In this document: one piece after another, positions 22,406 through 35,608 of the stretch
How the letters are laid out: each line of letters begins with the position of its first letter
How positions within the stretch are numbered: the first letter of the stretch is position 1
DNA from: Karalla daura
Lineage: Eukaryota; Chordata; Actinopteri; Chaetodontiformes; Leiognathidae
Length of the DNA: 64,000 bases
Assembly (NCBI GenBank): GCA_029224185.1
Contig: CM055205.1
Location: 9,891,636-9,955,635, forward strand
Direction of reading: 5' to 3'
Notes under the pieces: model-generated
What the model was told of the DNA's origin: nothing
Database searches by the model: none
Seen by the model: the letters and a program-made list of their open reading frames with translations, nothing else
Position numbers and translations under genes: made by a program

Positions 22406-25400
22406 AGTGGAGGACGATCCGATGAGGAGGACGGCGTCTCACCTGTAGCGTGCGTCTCTTGTTGTCCTCGGTGTGGATCCACGCTCTGAGGGTGAGCTCT
22501 GTGATGAAGATCTGAGCCGCCTTGGCAAACAGCACCGGGGCCTCGGCGCTGATCATCTGCACGGAGGAGATGGGGAGGTCACAGCTGCTTTAAAGATACA
22601 CCCCCCCATACCCCCCCCCCCCCCATCGCCTGAGCAACGTCCACAGGTGCCGCTATGAAATGGGCAATAAATGCACGTGTTTGTTTAGAGAGAGCGCTGG
22701 CCCCCAAATCGCTCCTCAAACAGAGAAAGTGTATTGCTGAGCAGGTGGAGTCGTTATCGCACGCACGTCCTCATTGTTCACACTGCTATTCTTTCATTCC
22801 AGTTGAGAGTTATCTTCAAACCTTTGTCTGGGCCCAAACAACGCCTCTTCATCTGTTTAACCACTGGGCTCTGCCCAGTCGCCACTCTGGAAACCGGGCC
22901 CAGGCGCACAGAACTAGGTGAAATGCATAGAAATGGAGAGGCCGGTGGTAACCTAACAGAGCTCACATGCAGCGAAAGCTGCTGTGTCAGGCCTGACAGA
23001 AGGGTCGTGTCTCCAGATATGTTTGGGATCTCTTGATCTCTTTACCACTTTAAGCCGCTGCTTAACTAAGGGGATCGCGCTCTTGACACGACACATTGGA
23101 GCCACGCACACGCTCAGAGGCGTCCTCGCCGGACACTGTGAACAGCCCGGTCTGATAATCTGGCCTGACTCTGTCCCGAGCTCAGCGCTTATAGGAGACC
23201 AGTGACTTGCTTCGCTGTCAGTTTTGGAAGTCCACATCATGGTGCTTTAATATGGCTGCGCGCAGCCGTCGATGTGTTGATGTAAACACATTTGATATCA
23301 TAATGGACGGCTCTATCGATAGAAACTCTATCTGAAAGCACCAGAACTGATAACACCGTCATCACATGCATTATAGAATACGCCCAACGGGCCATTTAAC
23401 GGGCCCAGAGAGCCACAGAGTGAGAAATTGATGGAGTGCATGAACCGGATTAAAGAACATTATCCACCCGCCTGTGAAGCATTACAATCATCAAAGTTTT
23501 ATACAGAAACAAACTCGGAAATGCATTTTTGACGACCGGCTGGAGGATCGAGCTACACCAACAAACAAAAAAAAAATCACATGTATGTTTTATGAAAGGA
23601 ATACAGTGGTGTAGTGTCATGTCCTTTACCTTGACATCTTCATCCAGCTTCATGATTTTCTTGATACGAGCCAGCGGCAACTCCTGCACGCGGAAATCCT
23701 TCTGGAAATAACGTGTGAGAGACACAGCATAGAGCATTAGGGAGCCGTCCTCATTCCAGCCCGTCGATTGTTAGGTGTAACCTGAGCGTCGGCCTGGGGC
23801 GGACAAAGCATACCACAGTCAGGTTCCTGATCTCCTCCATGACCCGAGGCCAGAAGGACTGCAGGGTCTGCTGGGCGTCGCTGCCCCCGGCTCCGAACGC
23901 GTCTGCCGACATCCTCTACCGTGCTGCAAGGACAGAGGGGGGGGGGGCGACGCACAGGGTTAATGAGCAGCAAACACAGAGAGCAGAGGCGCGAGGGTGG
24001 CGATTCAGACACTCAAGACAGGTCGCTCACAAAGGTCGCGGTATACGGTGTCGGCCGGGCCTGCGTCCGTGCAGAGCGCTCGCCCTGCGTGTGTCATTAC
24101 CACATATCCCCATCACAGCCTGTAATTAGAATACAGTGGGAGCTAAAATAGCGCCCCCGTGGGCTTCTATTCTTGCTCTTGCGGGATGTTGACATGCCCA
24201 CGGAGCAACCAGCACGCTCTGCCATTACGGACGGCTCCGTCACCTTCAGCACGCAGCAGCTGTCTCTCCCTGCGAGGGCGAGCCCATGGCCGCCGGTGAC
24301 CCCGGGCCCCGGGGACAATGCCCGAGCCGCGGATCTGGGAGACGTGCACACGACAATCGCCCCGCCGCATTCCAGCGGCGCGGCCCGGCCCGCGTCTTGC
24401 CCGATAAGATAGACAGGGCAAACACGAGGCGTTGTGTGGTGTGTGTGTGTGCACGCATGTGGACACTAGACTCCTACGAGGGGGTCTGACGGGCTGAAAG
24501 AGGATCCGGCAGGTTACTATGGCATGCCAGGAATCTGCTGGGGGAATATTGGTCGGCCTGTCTGAGCACGCAGAGCTCGGAGTGTCTGGATCGCACTCTT
24601 TCACTCTCTCCCTGCCTCGGTGAAAAGATCTGGCAGAAAGGAGAAGAAAAAGAAACAGGGTGGGGGGGGGGGGGGGGGTGTTGGGTGGGTGAGTGTGTGA
24701 GTGAGTAGGTAGGTGGGTGGGTGGATGGATGGGTGGGGTGGGTGCTTGAGTGGTGATGGGGGGCAGAACAAGAGATGAGTGTGTGGAGCTACTCAAGAGA
24801 GACCGGGTGTGTTTGTGTGCGTAGCTGAGGGAGGGGTGGTGCCTTGTCCAGTTCAGCATTAATCCAGCGCTAAGACAATGTGCCAAGGGCTCGAACAGGG
24901 GGGAGGTAAGAGACCGGCAGGGCCGCAGTCACACTGCTCTGCCAACCAGCTATGTGGGTCAAACGAGACAGAAAGAAAGAGAGAGAGAGAGTGAGAGTGT
25001 GAGAGAGAGAGGGAGAGAGGGAGACATGACAGAACAAAGCTAAAGAGTGCTAGAGGAACGGCTGGAGGTCCCGTCTAGAGCTGCAAAAACTAAGCGATCA
25101 ATCGACAACTGCTACAGAAATCGATGAGTCCATTTGAACGTTGTAAAGTGTTTCTGAGAGGTTTTTTTTTTTTTACATTCAGTCAGAACGCTCTTTCATG
25201 CTATTTAAATGAGAATATTTCCGGTTTCACTGGTCTGCTATGACAACAAACTGAATATGTTTGAGGCTTTTTAAGACTTCATCTGGACCGTTTTCCACCA
25301 TATCTACATCTTCAGGAAATATTGCTTTACCTCTTCAGTTAGAGTTACTAGTAAAACAAGAGGTTTGAGGTTTTGGTCTTAACCCAATCAACCTATCGAC

Positions 25401-25733
25401 TACATAAACAGTAATTTGCCACGTTTGTCGAGCTGACACTTAACTGACAGCAGTTGTCCATCACTCCCAGTGCTCCCTGTGATGTCTGCAGGGGTGTTGT
25501 AGTGGGGTTTTTGGCTCTGGGACCACATCAAGCTTCTTTACTTTGGGCCACTTTAAACGCTGGCGTTAATATTTTACACGGACAAGGCGATCACAGACCA
25601 TTTGCCTGATTGATTTCTGAAAGGAAGTTACTGAATAATATAGAAGAAGCTGCGCCGCGGCGTCCCGATCTGTCACACAGCTTTGGACAGAGAGAAGCCT
25701 AAATCGATGAGACAGAATGGCAGCATGTGAGTG

Positions 25734-25824
<91 letters not shown>

Positions 25825-26064
25825 GCTTCATATAAATCAATCAGGCCGCTCGTAGCCATGGCGTGCCGGGCTAGTGATTGACCTTGACAATGTCTCCCCT
25901 TCTGTGTCTGACGCTCCAGTGTCCAGTTGCATTTCAAGGTTGATTGAAATCCCGCAGTCACTAGAACAATCCCAGCATTCCACGGGGCAGGAATGACTGA
26001 CGGGAATTGTAGTTTCCTCTGCTCTGCCCGGCGGGTGAACTGACATCTGGCAGCCTTATCTCAC

Positions 26065-26095
<31 letters not shown>

Positions 26096-27245
26096 ACACA
26101 CACCCCACCGCCCCCCCTCCACACCTTCCTCCTTTCCACAGGCTCTCGAGTGCTTCACAGCGGCGTGACCATGCAAACACGGCGGACTAAATGAGAGCGA
26201 TGAGAGCCGCTGGTTTCCTCCCCGGCGGAACTGCATCTGAACAGCCGTATCAGCACTCGATCTTGTGATCGGTTCACCAACAAGACGACCTTGTGTGTCT
26301 GTGCGTGCGTGCGCGTGTGCGTGCGCGCCAAGCCCGTGTGTGGTTCTTTCCCCCCAACTGGCGGCTTGATAAGAAACCATAATTAGGCAATTCACTTCAC
26401 GGCATTAACCGTCGGGCCAATCACCATGGTAACGACGTGGCTGGTCCGGAGGGAGACGGAGGAGCGCGCATGAGTTCAACCAAACACGCAGCTCCTCCTT
26501 CACGCGCTCCTAAATGGAGAGAAAAAAACTGCTGCCTTGACTTTTTAAAAACACTCGGAGGGAGTGTGTTGTAATTAAATCACACGTACGCCCCCGACCC
26601 CCCCCGACCCCCCCTCTCTCTCTCTCGCTGACCCCGTGACCTTCAATCTAAACACACAGCTACGCACTAACCACAGCAGCAGAGCGAGGGGAGGGGAGGG
26701 GGAGGGGAGGGGAGGGGAGGGGGAGGGGAGGGGAGGGGAAGTCGATATGCGAGGAGAGATGAGAAAGCAAGTGTAATGAGAAGCAGTTTAACCTGTGAGG
26801 GAGGAAGCGGAGGAAACGTACGTGAGGCTTTCGGGCCGGGCCCCTTTTATGTGGTACCTGCAGAGCGGCCATGCTGCCCCGGGCCTTTTAGTGAGGAGTT
26901 AGCCGCGTGAGAGTTGTCTGGTGCACAAGTGCGGAGCCAGATGTCCAGGGCTGACTCCCGCAACACCTTCCACCGGTCCGGGTCAAAGCCAGTCAAACAA
27001 ATACTCTCAGCGCGGCAATGAAAATCAATTTCGAAACCCCCCCCCCCCCGAAAGCGAATAAATGTCAACGCCGTGAGCGCTTCAAAAGGGTCTGGACGTG
27101 GACGCAGACAGAGCAGAAAAAGATCTGGTGTCGAGATGGCTTAATTTGTCTGCGGTGGTCAGTCCAATCTGCCTCGGAGTTTCAGGTCTCTGATCTATAG
27201 AAAGCTTTGAAGCGGTGCTCTGAGGTGAACCCGTACTACAGAATT
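22406..27245. repeat. Duplicated 5-kb segment, copy B (left end of right contig)
   Basis: Second copy of 17288-22305. Its first base follows the gap, and the last shared bases (gaatt, 27241-27245) correspond to the last bases of copy A before the gap. Beyond 27245 the sequence runs on uniquely toward the nfyc promoter. It contains a shorter GA tract and GT array and several one-base deletions relative to A. Confidence 0.95.
22443..23912 (-). other. nfyc: Second copy of nfyc coding exons 1-3 (likely assembly artefact)
   Basis: Exons at 23814-23912 (MSADAFGAGG..), 23630-23701 (KDFRVQELPL..) and 22443-22556 (MISAEAPVLF..) repeat 18734-18832, 18550-18621 and 17325-17438. The proteins are identical; I noticed one silent change in the third. 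Splice sites are intact, so this is not a decayed pseudogene. In the real chromosome these are most likely the same exons as copy A. Because all three are in-frame units, automatic prediction could splice both sets into one false protein with a doubled half histone fold. Confidence 0.9.
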
Positions 27246-30200
27246 CGATCGGGCTTGTTAGTCTAGCCCGCGCCAGAGGTGAGACAGATCACTGACCGAT
27301 CATCAGCACATTAGCTCATGGCTCTCTTTACATTTTTCAATCACATCAAACTGCATTTTCTCATCATTTGACGCTCACTGACTGACTAGCCAGCCACAGA
27401 GAGATTGTCTAATTCCTGCCTCGTGAACAGCGTTGTCACTCCCACCAGGTAGACCGTACCAGCGCGCTGTCATTGCGCATCCATCTGTTGAACTGTGCCT
27501 GACATCCATCCCTCCCCTGCTGTTCTGGGATGCTACCAGGGTACACTGTGCTTGCTTTTTTTCCTCTTTTTTTTTGCGCTATGCATCTGTCCTCATCATC
27601 TTCCATGCAGTTCTGTTGTCCTTCATCGGGTCGTTGAGACAGAAAGGGAGATGCGGGTGTCCGGTTTTCCGGCCCGACTATTGCTGTGTGTGTGAGTCTT
27701 TGAGGACAAACGTGACGCCCGGTGCTTCGTCGACAGTGTCCCACACAGCAACTCTCGCTCGCCCTCCCTCCCTCTCTCTCTCTCTCTGTCCTCCGACGCT
27801 ATGCCTCCCCCTCCCCGTCTCGTCTCTCTCTGTCGCTCCCCGAGCCCGACTTTCTCTCCCTGCCTTACTTTCCTCCACCTGATCCCCTTTCTACCAACTT
27901 GTCTGGGAAAAGTCGATGCTGCTCCTCTTGCAGCAGCTGAATCAGCGCTAATGCTGCTCTGGCAGCCCCCATCCTGCACGTCTCCTTCCTCGCTCTCCCC
28001 TTCTCTCATCTCTCCTTCCCTCTCTCTCTCTCTCTCTCCTCGCTCCCTGGCACGTCACATCGAGTGGCCACTCGCAGCAGCATCAGCCGCTCGCTCCAAG
28101 TCTGACATCACACCATTTTACATGAGCCTCCAGTTCCTGTCCAGAGCTTGCCGAAAACTGGAAACAACACAATATAGCATCACTAATCATCCAGACTTCA
28201 CTGAAAAGTGCAGGGGTGGGGGGGAGTTTTCAGCTTCACTTTCTGCAAAAAAACAAAAAGTATCACTGTGTAACACCAGTCTACAACTGAACAAATTAAT
28301 TAACAGGTCCTTGGCTGAATGAAATGCTCTGCAGTTAATTGCCCTCTTAATGACCGAGCGGTTGGTGTAAATTGAGCCTAATTTTGCTGAGTGTAGTTGA
28401 TAGGTAATGAGGCGAGGCCGTTTAGGACAACCTGAAGCCCTATTTGAGGCAGAGGAAGAGCAGAGAGGAGAGGAGTGAACTTTCCCCTGAGGTATTTCAC
28501 CATCACGTTGTCGTTTTGCAGAAGAAGAACTCGTCTCGTCCCAGATCTTTCCCTGAAGCGCAGCTGACATTTCACATTGAGCAGATGTGAGCCGAGCGGA
28601 TCTGAGCCCGGCACACAGACATAAAGGGGCATATAGTGTATGAAATGGATGCATGCGAGCGTTCGTTACGATCTGCAAGTTGTGTGAGTTTTTCCACACA
28701 GAGACATGCTGTCTTGTCAGTGTGACCGTTCCGTTAATATGTGTGGTTATTGGATTCATTTCTTCATCGAGACAGGGAAATGACAAGGCTTTACACACTG
28801 GAAACTACCTCTAAATAGAACATTAGTACAATCAAATTCCAGATCTTTGCGATTGTACGCTTCCAACATAAACTAGCTGAGCAAATGAACATTTATTACA
28901 CACATAAAACAAGGTGATTGTGATGTCGTCTTAGTTTCTCTTTGTGGTTACACAACCGTTAAAAACATAAGGTCGCACAAGTGTGAACAAGTACCCACAA
29001 GGACTGCCTGCCACTATGTTTCGTGCTCAAATCAACCCAAAGACACCTTTTTTTTTGGAAATGCAGACTAAAGTATGGGATTCTTGTTGCTGAACAGGCA
29101 TGTCTTTAGTAAGAGGTCAGCTTTCCACATGCTGCTGTGTGCTAATGTCTGATGCAGAGCGGGCCGTTGGGCTGGAAGGTCACTAAAGGTTAAAGTCTGC
29201 TGGGTTTTAACTGGGCCGCTAACCAGAAAAAACAACAAATGCATCTGTCCCGACCAGCAAACCCTTACTATACCCCAGGACTAACCACGGGTCCACTGAT
29301 CTGCTAATGTTTGATAGTTTGGGTGTTATTCCGGTTCGCGAAATGGAATTAAAGCATCTATACCAGGTATCGGATGTGGAATCTGATCAAAAATGATGAC
29401 AAATACATTCGTGTTGTCATGCCCCTGAATCAATGGTGTGTGTTTTTCTTTTACTGTAGCATTAACCTCGATGAACCCAATCACAAATACCACACAGAAA
29501 CAAACTGGCGTGGCTACAGCGCGGAGGGGTAAATGATCTACTAAAGCAAAACAAAAAACAAGAAGTTCCCAGCCAGGAATTACAGATTAACTACGGGGAC
29601 AGGCACAGCATTTTCACAGATGTCGGTGCAAATGTTGTGCGATTAAAAGAGAGCGAGAGAGCGAGAGAGAGAGAGAGAGAGGGAGGGAGACAGAGAGGGA
29701 GAGGGAGAACAGAAAGGGGTTATAATGGCACGCACACTGTGACCTGCGGGTGCAACATCCCTGTTGGTCTGGCCGGACCGAGCCAGCCAGCCAACCAAAC
29801 GCCCGGCAAACTTTGCCCTTGGTTCTGCTTCGAGCCAACTCCAGGAAGTGCTAGTCACTGATCTCCCAAGGTCATTCAACAGAGGAGGGAGAGAGAGAGA
29901 GGGAGAGAGAGAAACCAGAGAGGGAGGAGGGAGACAGAGGGAGATGAAAGAGAGAAGGGGAGGGAGAGAGGAGAGAGGGGGGAGGATAGGAAAGGACAGG
30001 TTTTTCAACTTTCACTGCAGCACTTAAGTGACCCCAGAGGTTCTGCCTGTGTACTTTCTAAGAAGCTTAATAAAAACATTGCATTTTGTACATATTAGGA
30101 CCGTTTCGTATGACACTTTTTTTTGGGTTTCGCTTCCCACCCCGTGCACGCGTCCTCTCAGCTCCCTCCACGCGTTTCCTTCTCGTCGCTGACGGAGAGA

Positions 30201-30651
30201 CTGCGGGAGCCAGTCTCACATTCCAGTGACCTTCATCCAACGCTAGGCCCGGTCTGTGGCGTCAGCGTAGGCAGGGCTAAAGCTACCTGCATATTACACG
30301 CTGGAACACAGCTGACTCCCCCCGGCCGCCCTCACTGTCTTTAGTGACAGTGTACACATGTAAAAACACGGGGGGGGGGGCGGGGGTGACGAGGAGGAGG
30401 AGGAGGAGGAAGAAGAGGAGGAGGAGGAGGAGGCAAGGGCAAAAGAGTGAATACTCAGCAGTGGTGGTCACCTTAGTGATAAGCTCAACGGCCTAGCTAT
30501 GTCGGAGTGGTTTGGTGTTTGGTTTACGTGCTTTTCCTCCCCCCGGTGTGCCTGTGGTACAGTACAGGGCACAAATGATATTCAAATCTCATGCAGACAG
30601 CAGCCAACCCTGGGATTTGGCAGCAAGGGCTTCAACTTAAGAGTTATTTTT

Positions 30652-30710
<59 letters not shown>

Positions 30711-31682
30711 CTCCAGCGCTCACTCTCACTCTCACTCACTCTCTCTCCCTCGCTCGCTCGCTCGTTCCCCAACGGGACTTGGTTTTGTCAAAAGCACCAA
30801 TGGAAACTTTCAATTAGGGAGCAAAGGGGAGGGGAGAGCAAAGGGAGTCGGAGGCGAGTGGGAGAGGAGGCGCCCTCCAAAGATTCCATCAGAAGAGATC
30901 AGATCAAACTATTAGCCTCCTCTGCCCCCGGAGCTGACAGGCTGACAGCCCGTCCCATCTGGGTGTCTGGCACTGTCGGAGCAGGGGCCTTCGGGGTCCC
31001 GAGGTCACTGCAACCAGCTGCACCTCTGCCCCCGGGGACCCTTGACAGTGGCAGCAAGACTGCCAGATACACAGCAAAAAAAAAAAAAAAACTCCTCTCA
31101 ACATGGATGCCACTCGCTCTGCCTCTCAGCTGCACGTTGCGTGTAAACAAGGACATCCGAGGGAGGGAGAAAAAATAAAAAAGCAGAGCGTGGACCAGCA
31201 CCGGGAGCCTCTGCGGCCACAGGCGGCCGGGATAAACACCAGCGAGACTGTGGAGAGCGGCCGGACACAGGGTCCAGGCCACTGAACTGCACTGGCTGGC
31301 TCAAAGTCACAACACAACAAGTGACCGCAAAGAGACGGACAAGTCTTCACTTAGCCGGAGATGGTTTAACATAATTCATTCCATTCAGTCAAAAAAAAGA
31401 AGGAAAAAAAAGGCATCATGAGAACTGAAGGACGTGGATGAGAGGCGTGAGGAACGCACAACTCCAACCCTTCAAGGAGAGTACTACAGCAGGACAGGAA
31501 AGGGAGGGGGGGGTGAGGACAGCTGTAAAGGACAGACTCCGTCTCATCACTGCAGAGCGTGATGGAGAGAGCCATCGGAAAGTGGAGAGAGGTGAAATAT
31601 CTATCCAGAAAAACACAAACACTTGTCCCAGTGAGTTGGGTTGTTTTTTTTTCTTTTGGTAGCGTCTGCTGATCACACTTAC
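27246..31682 (-). other. nfyc: nfyc 5' intronic sequence
   Basis: Unique sequence upstream of the duplicated block, presumed to be the intron between nfyc 5' UTR exon(s) and the ATG exon. It includes CT-rich stretches at 27760-28060, GA tracts at 29640-29700 and 29880-29990, a GAG array at 30390-30432 and (TC)n at 30655-30707. Open frames of 170-200 residues here have no recognisable domain. Confidence 0.5.
30655..30707. repeat. (TC)n microsatellite
   Basis: 26 perfect units on plus, in the presumed nfyc 5' intron. Confidence 0.95.
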
Positions 31683-32430
31683 CCCCGTGTCCTTCATGGT
31701 GAGCGCTCTGGTGAGCGCCCTGCTGGAGCAGAACAGAGGGGAAACAGATAGCCCCCGCTCAAGTCTCCTTGACAGCGGCACCGGCGGCGGCGGCGGCGGC
31801 AAGAGCACAAACAGAGGTTGACAGAAAAACTCTCTCCCCAGCTCCTTCACTTCCTCCAGTCTCCTGATCCTATCAACAGACAAAAGGCACTCTGGCTCCA
31901 CTGGACAGCTTTAAAAAGCCTCTCAGCCTGGACACACAAGGAAGAGCAAGTCCCCCCCCTCCTCCTCCTCTGCTCTGCTCTCCCCTCCTCTCCTCTCCTC
32001 TACCCCTCCCCCCTCCTCTCTTCTTCCACTCTCTCTTTAGACATTGCCCCGTCTCCTTCAGCAGCCCCCCAACGTCCTCCTCCTCACTAAACACAGTCTT
32101 TCCTGTTTCTCTCTCTGACCTCCTAAACTCACTGACCTTCTCCTCTGTTTTTCTGTCTTTGTCACCCTCTCTCACCTTCTCTCTCTCTCTCTCTCTCACC
32201 CCCTCTCTCCCTCTAGCCGGTGACCTGTGCGTTTGTCTTTGAGCTGACCCCTGGCCCAGCGTTGGAGGAGAGGGCGACAGGCAACAGAAAGGCAGGCAAC
32301 AGCAGCAGGCAAACAGTACAGCGGCACTCCCGACACACAGACAAAAATCTCTAGCCTCCTTCCCCTTTAACATTCAAGAGTAATCAATCTAGCATGCTAC
32401 ATGATACTCAAACCCCGCCTGTCGCCTGGC
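31683..32430 (-). other. nfyc: Candidate nfyc 5' UTR exon (alternative first exon)
   Basis: On the minus strand a strong donor (cacgggg then gtaagtgtg, boundary at 31683/31682) lies downstream of the CCAAT cluster at 32456-32506. If transcription starts below that cluster, this would be a noncoding first exon joining the acceptor at 18844/23924. An ATG just before the donor would be out of frame with the nfyc ATG. Inferred only; the 5' limit is a guess. Confidence 0.35.
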
Positions 32431-32439
32431 TCCCACCTC

Positions 32440-32600
32440 GCTCTCACATCTGCAGCCAATGGGAAGACACCGTCCTCCTGTGTCATTGGACACTGCGCAC
32501 ACCAATCAGCCGGGCCACCTCCCCCCGCTCCTCCCCTTTCCTCCGCCCAACCCCCTTTTACCCACAGCCAACTTCCTGCTCTAAGTTACCTTGAGCTGCA
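32440..32600 (-). promoter_or_regulatory. nfyc: CCAAT-box cluster, candidate internal nfyc promoter
   Basis: Two CCAAT (32456-32460, 32502-32506) and one ATTGG (32485-32489) within about 50 bp, beside C-rich Sp1-like sequence (ccacctccccccgctcctcc). Spacing of about 15-30 bp is typical of NF-Y promoters. Confidence 0.45.
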
Positions 32601-33751
32601 GGATAGGGGTCAGGGAAAAGAAAAGAGGAAGCCGGAGTAGAGGGGGGAGACGGGTGAAAAAGAGCAAATAAAGTTGTGGAAAGCTCTCCGGGGGAGCGTG
32701 TGAGGGTGTGCTGGTGCTGGCTTGCCTCGGCATCGTGTGTCCTCAGGCGGAGTCTGGCTCTCCTGCTTGCTGAGCGGATGAGAAAGGCTCCACGGGCTGC
32801 TCTCTGACAACTGCTCTCTGCTTATTTACAATGTCAAACTAAATGTCTCCCCCTGGCCCGCCTCCACTCGCCTGCTACAGGCTGACTGCTCGGTGATGCA
32901 AGCAGCCGAGCCGGCCCTCACTGGCTGACACAAGTGCCAGAATGGATGCCGCATGTTGCATCCACATGATTTAAAGTACAAAAGCATACTAGGCAGACTG
33001 GCTGTCTCATACGTGTGCACAGGTATACATGCACAGCCACACACACACACACACACATCTTGCCCTTGTGTTCTCATTCATCCTTGGTCACAGTCACACA
33101 CAGCGAACAGAACAGAGAGCCCTTAACCAGCAGACTTATTAAGTGATTCATTCACTAATAAGATACTATATAATAAATTGAATCAATTTGACTGTTTAAT
33201 AAGAAACCTAATGAAAAGATTTAGTTATGCAACAATACCGCAACCACTGCATTGATCCAATGAAATACTAATGATGTCGTCAATCACATTTACGCAAAAA
33301 CTAATTACTGCACACAGAAGCTTCGCGAGAACCGGAGAGGAATCAGCTGACTGGTGAGAAAGCCACCATTGAAGGGGGGGAAGAGAAGAGAAGAGAGCGC
33401 GTTTGATTCCCATCCTATTTGGGGATAAACAAGACCAGGGAGATATGGGTGAAAGTCAGTAAACAAGGACATTGTTGTCTTGACCCTAAAAAAACACGCT
33501 CACAGCAGCTTCCACAATTAAAACGTCATCAAAAAGCCACGTCAGCAATGTCATACAATGCCCTTCTTGTTAAGTGGCCACCGGTTTAATGTGTGCACTT
33601 CCAGCAGAGTAACCTTTACTTTGGAACGCCAAAGCTGCACGTGTGCAACAAATGACAACCTACTGACTTATCAGTATTTCAATACGCAAATTCGTTATGA
33701 GAATGAGGTGTACGAAAGTGACTGACATTGATTGGAGGCTTTGACTGATGA

Positions 33752-33783
<32 letters not shown>

Positions 33784-35600
33784 AAAACATTTTGCTGCAT
33801 ATTCCTGCAAATCCTGGCTGTAGTGAGGAACACAACAAGCTTAAGAGAGAGAGAGAGAGAGAGAACGAGAGCAAACCTGCCCCATCAATGAAAAAATCTA
33901 GAGGGGGAGGGGAACCGGAAGGATGGAGAAGGACAGAGAGGAGAGTTGTCACAGGATGGGAGGGGTGAAACAAGTGGAGAGAGGGCCAGAGAACAAGATA
34001 GAGACTCAGGAGAAACAAAGCTAAATGTTCCCTTTTCTATTTTTGTGATGAGCACTGGGACTAGAGGAGGTACTACAGCCATCCAGTTAATGATTAGATT
34101 AGGCTGCACAAATATTAATCTCTCCAGCAGGGCCGCCGTGTTGGCTCTCACTCTGTGTGGATGTGCCGTATTCTGGCTGCGCCACCTCTATGACAACACC
34201 TGGCAAGGTCACCGTAAAAATGAGACCTTCCCATGACCTGTGCAGCCCGTGGCAGGGCCATGTTTGCTCTCACAATGCTGTTTGGAGATAAACATACACC
34301 AGCCATGACTATGGGTTTCATAAACAGTCAGCGCCCGCAGGGCAGCTGGGCCAAGCCATGCATTCACCCACAAACACGCAAAAACACACGCACACCTGCA
34401 TGACTTGAGGGTTGAGCTGCCCGATTTGCACTCAGGTTGTCCAGCTTTAAGCTCCCCGGGCCAGGAACAACCCTCATTCAGTCATTTTAAATATAATACA
34501 ACTGCTAAATTAACTATTAGAACATGTGAAACAAAAACAGGAGATTATCACATCTGTCCGATGAGTAAGGTGTAGTGTGGGGGTTGGACACAGTTTCCAC
34601 TGTTGGTAATGAGACTTGCTACACTTGTGTCACCCTCTTTGAAGGTTTCCTGTGCTGATCAACAAAGCAAATTACTCCTAGCTGTATAACTAAGTTGCAT
34701 AACTAACTCATGATAGATCTAACGCTGGTAATTACATACTTGAATATCAGGACACATGACATATTTTTTGGAATATACACTTAGAAATATGGCTAGTGAA
34801 ATAAAAATACGTGTAAAATAATCATTATTCTTACAGTGTCTATATATTCTGTATATATGCTTACTGTTCTATGCTGCTCTATGACTTGTATGGTTTCTGT
34901 GCACATGACCAAAGCAAATTCCTCCTGGGTGTATAATTAAAATGAACTACCTGTCAATATGTTTGATCCTTTATCTGATTTAAGTGTATATCGGTACAAC
35001 AGGAACAGATGCTTGATGGCACTGTGTAACTAACTTCCCACAGCAGCTCCGGGTTATATTATGGTTACCTTTGCTCGAGCTATTCTTTTATTATTAAAGC
35101 GTTATGAAGGGGAAATCGGGTGTGCTTCCACCGATCTAGGTGGAGACAACAAAGATTCTCAGAGCTAATATTTACATATTGATAACATAGTGCAATTTCG
35201 GCTTTGCTCTTCAAGCCTTTTATGAATGCGCTGCACTAAAACTAGGTCGCCAAATTACATTTAATAAAGGTAGTCCGGACGAACAAAGCGGCTAGTAGGA
35301 GACACTGGAAGAAACACCAGGCTAACAGACGGGACCATACCCGAGTAGACCTAAGGTCACTGATGTTGAAATGTGTTAAAACGCTAAACTTAAACATATC
35401 GGCTGTAGTTCGTTCTGGACAGCAGTCGTTTACGTGCAGTTAGCACCAGTAGCTAATCATATGATGGTCACTATTGTCGGCGCTATCGTTTCAGAAGTGA
35501 ATGTTAGCTTGTCGGATACCCGTGTTTAATTTTAATCACCGCTGGAATTACGAGAACCTGCCACCGAAAGTTTGCAGAGCTTTCCAAAGCCATGAAGAAG
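32601..35600. other. Non-coding region between the two candidate nfyc promoters
   Basis: No exon supported. Contains (CA)n at 33040-33057, (TA)n at 33750-33783 and short GA tracts; 34.4-35.5 kb is AT-rich unique sequence. Confidence 0.5.
33750..33783. repeat. (TA)n microsatellite
   Basis: About 16 TA units, with one TG near the start. Confidence 0.9.
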
Positions 35601-35608
35601 CAGTCTAA

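Noticed and set aside
24167..24886. Minus-strand open frame of 239 codons
   Set aside because: Lies upstream of the nfyc ATG exon in the falsely duplicated block; copy A has it broken by indels, so it is not conserved.
28187..28798. Minus-strand open frame of 203 codons
   Set aside because: No family resemblance and no splice or start context; in presumed nfyc intron.
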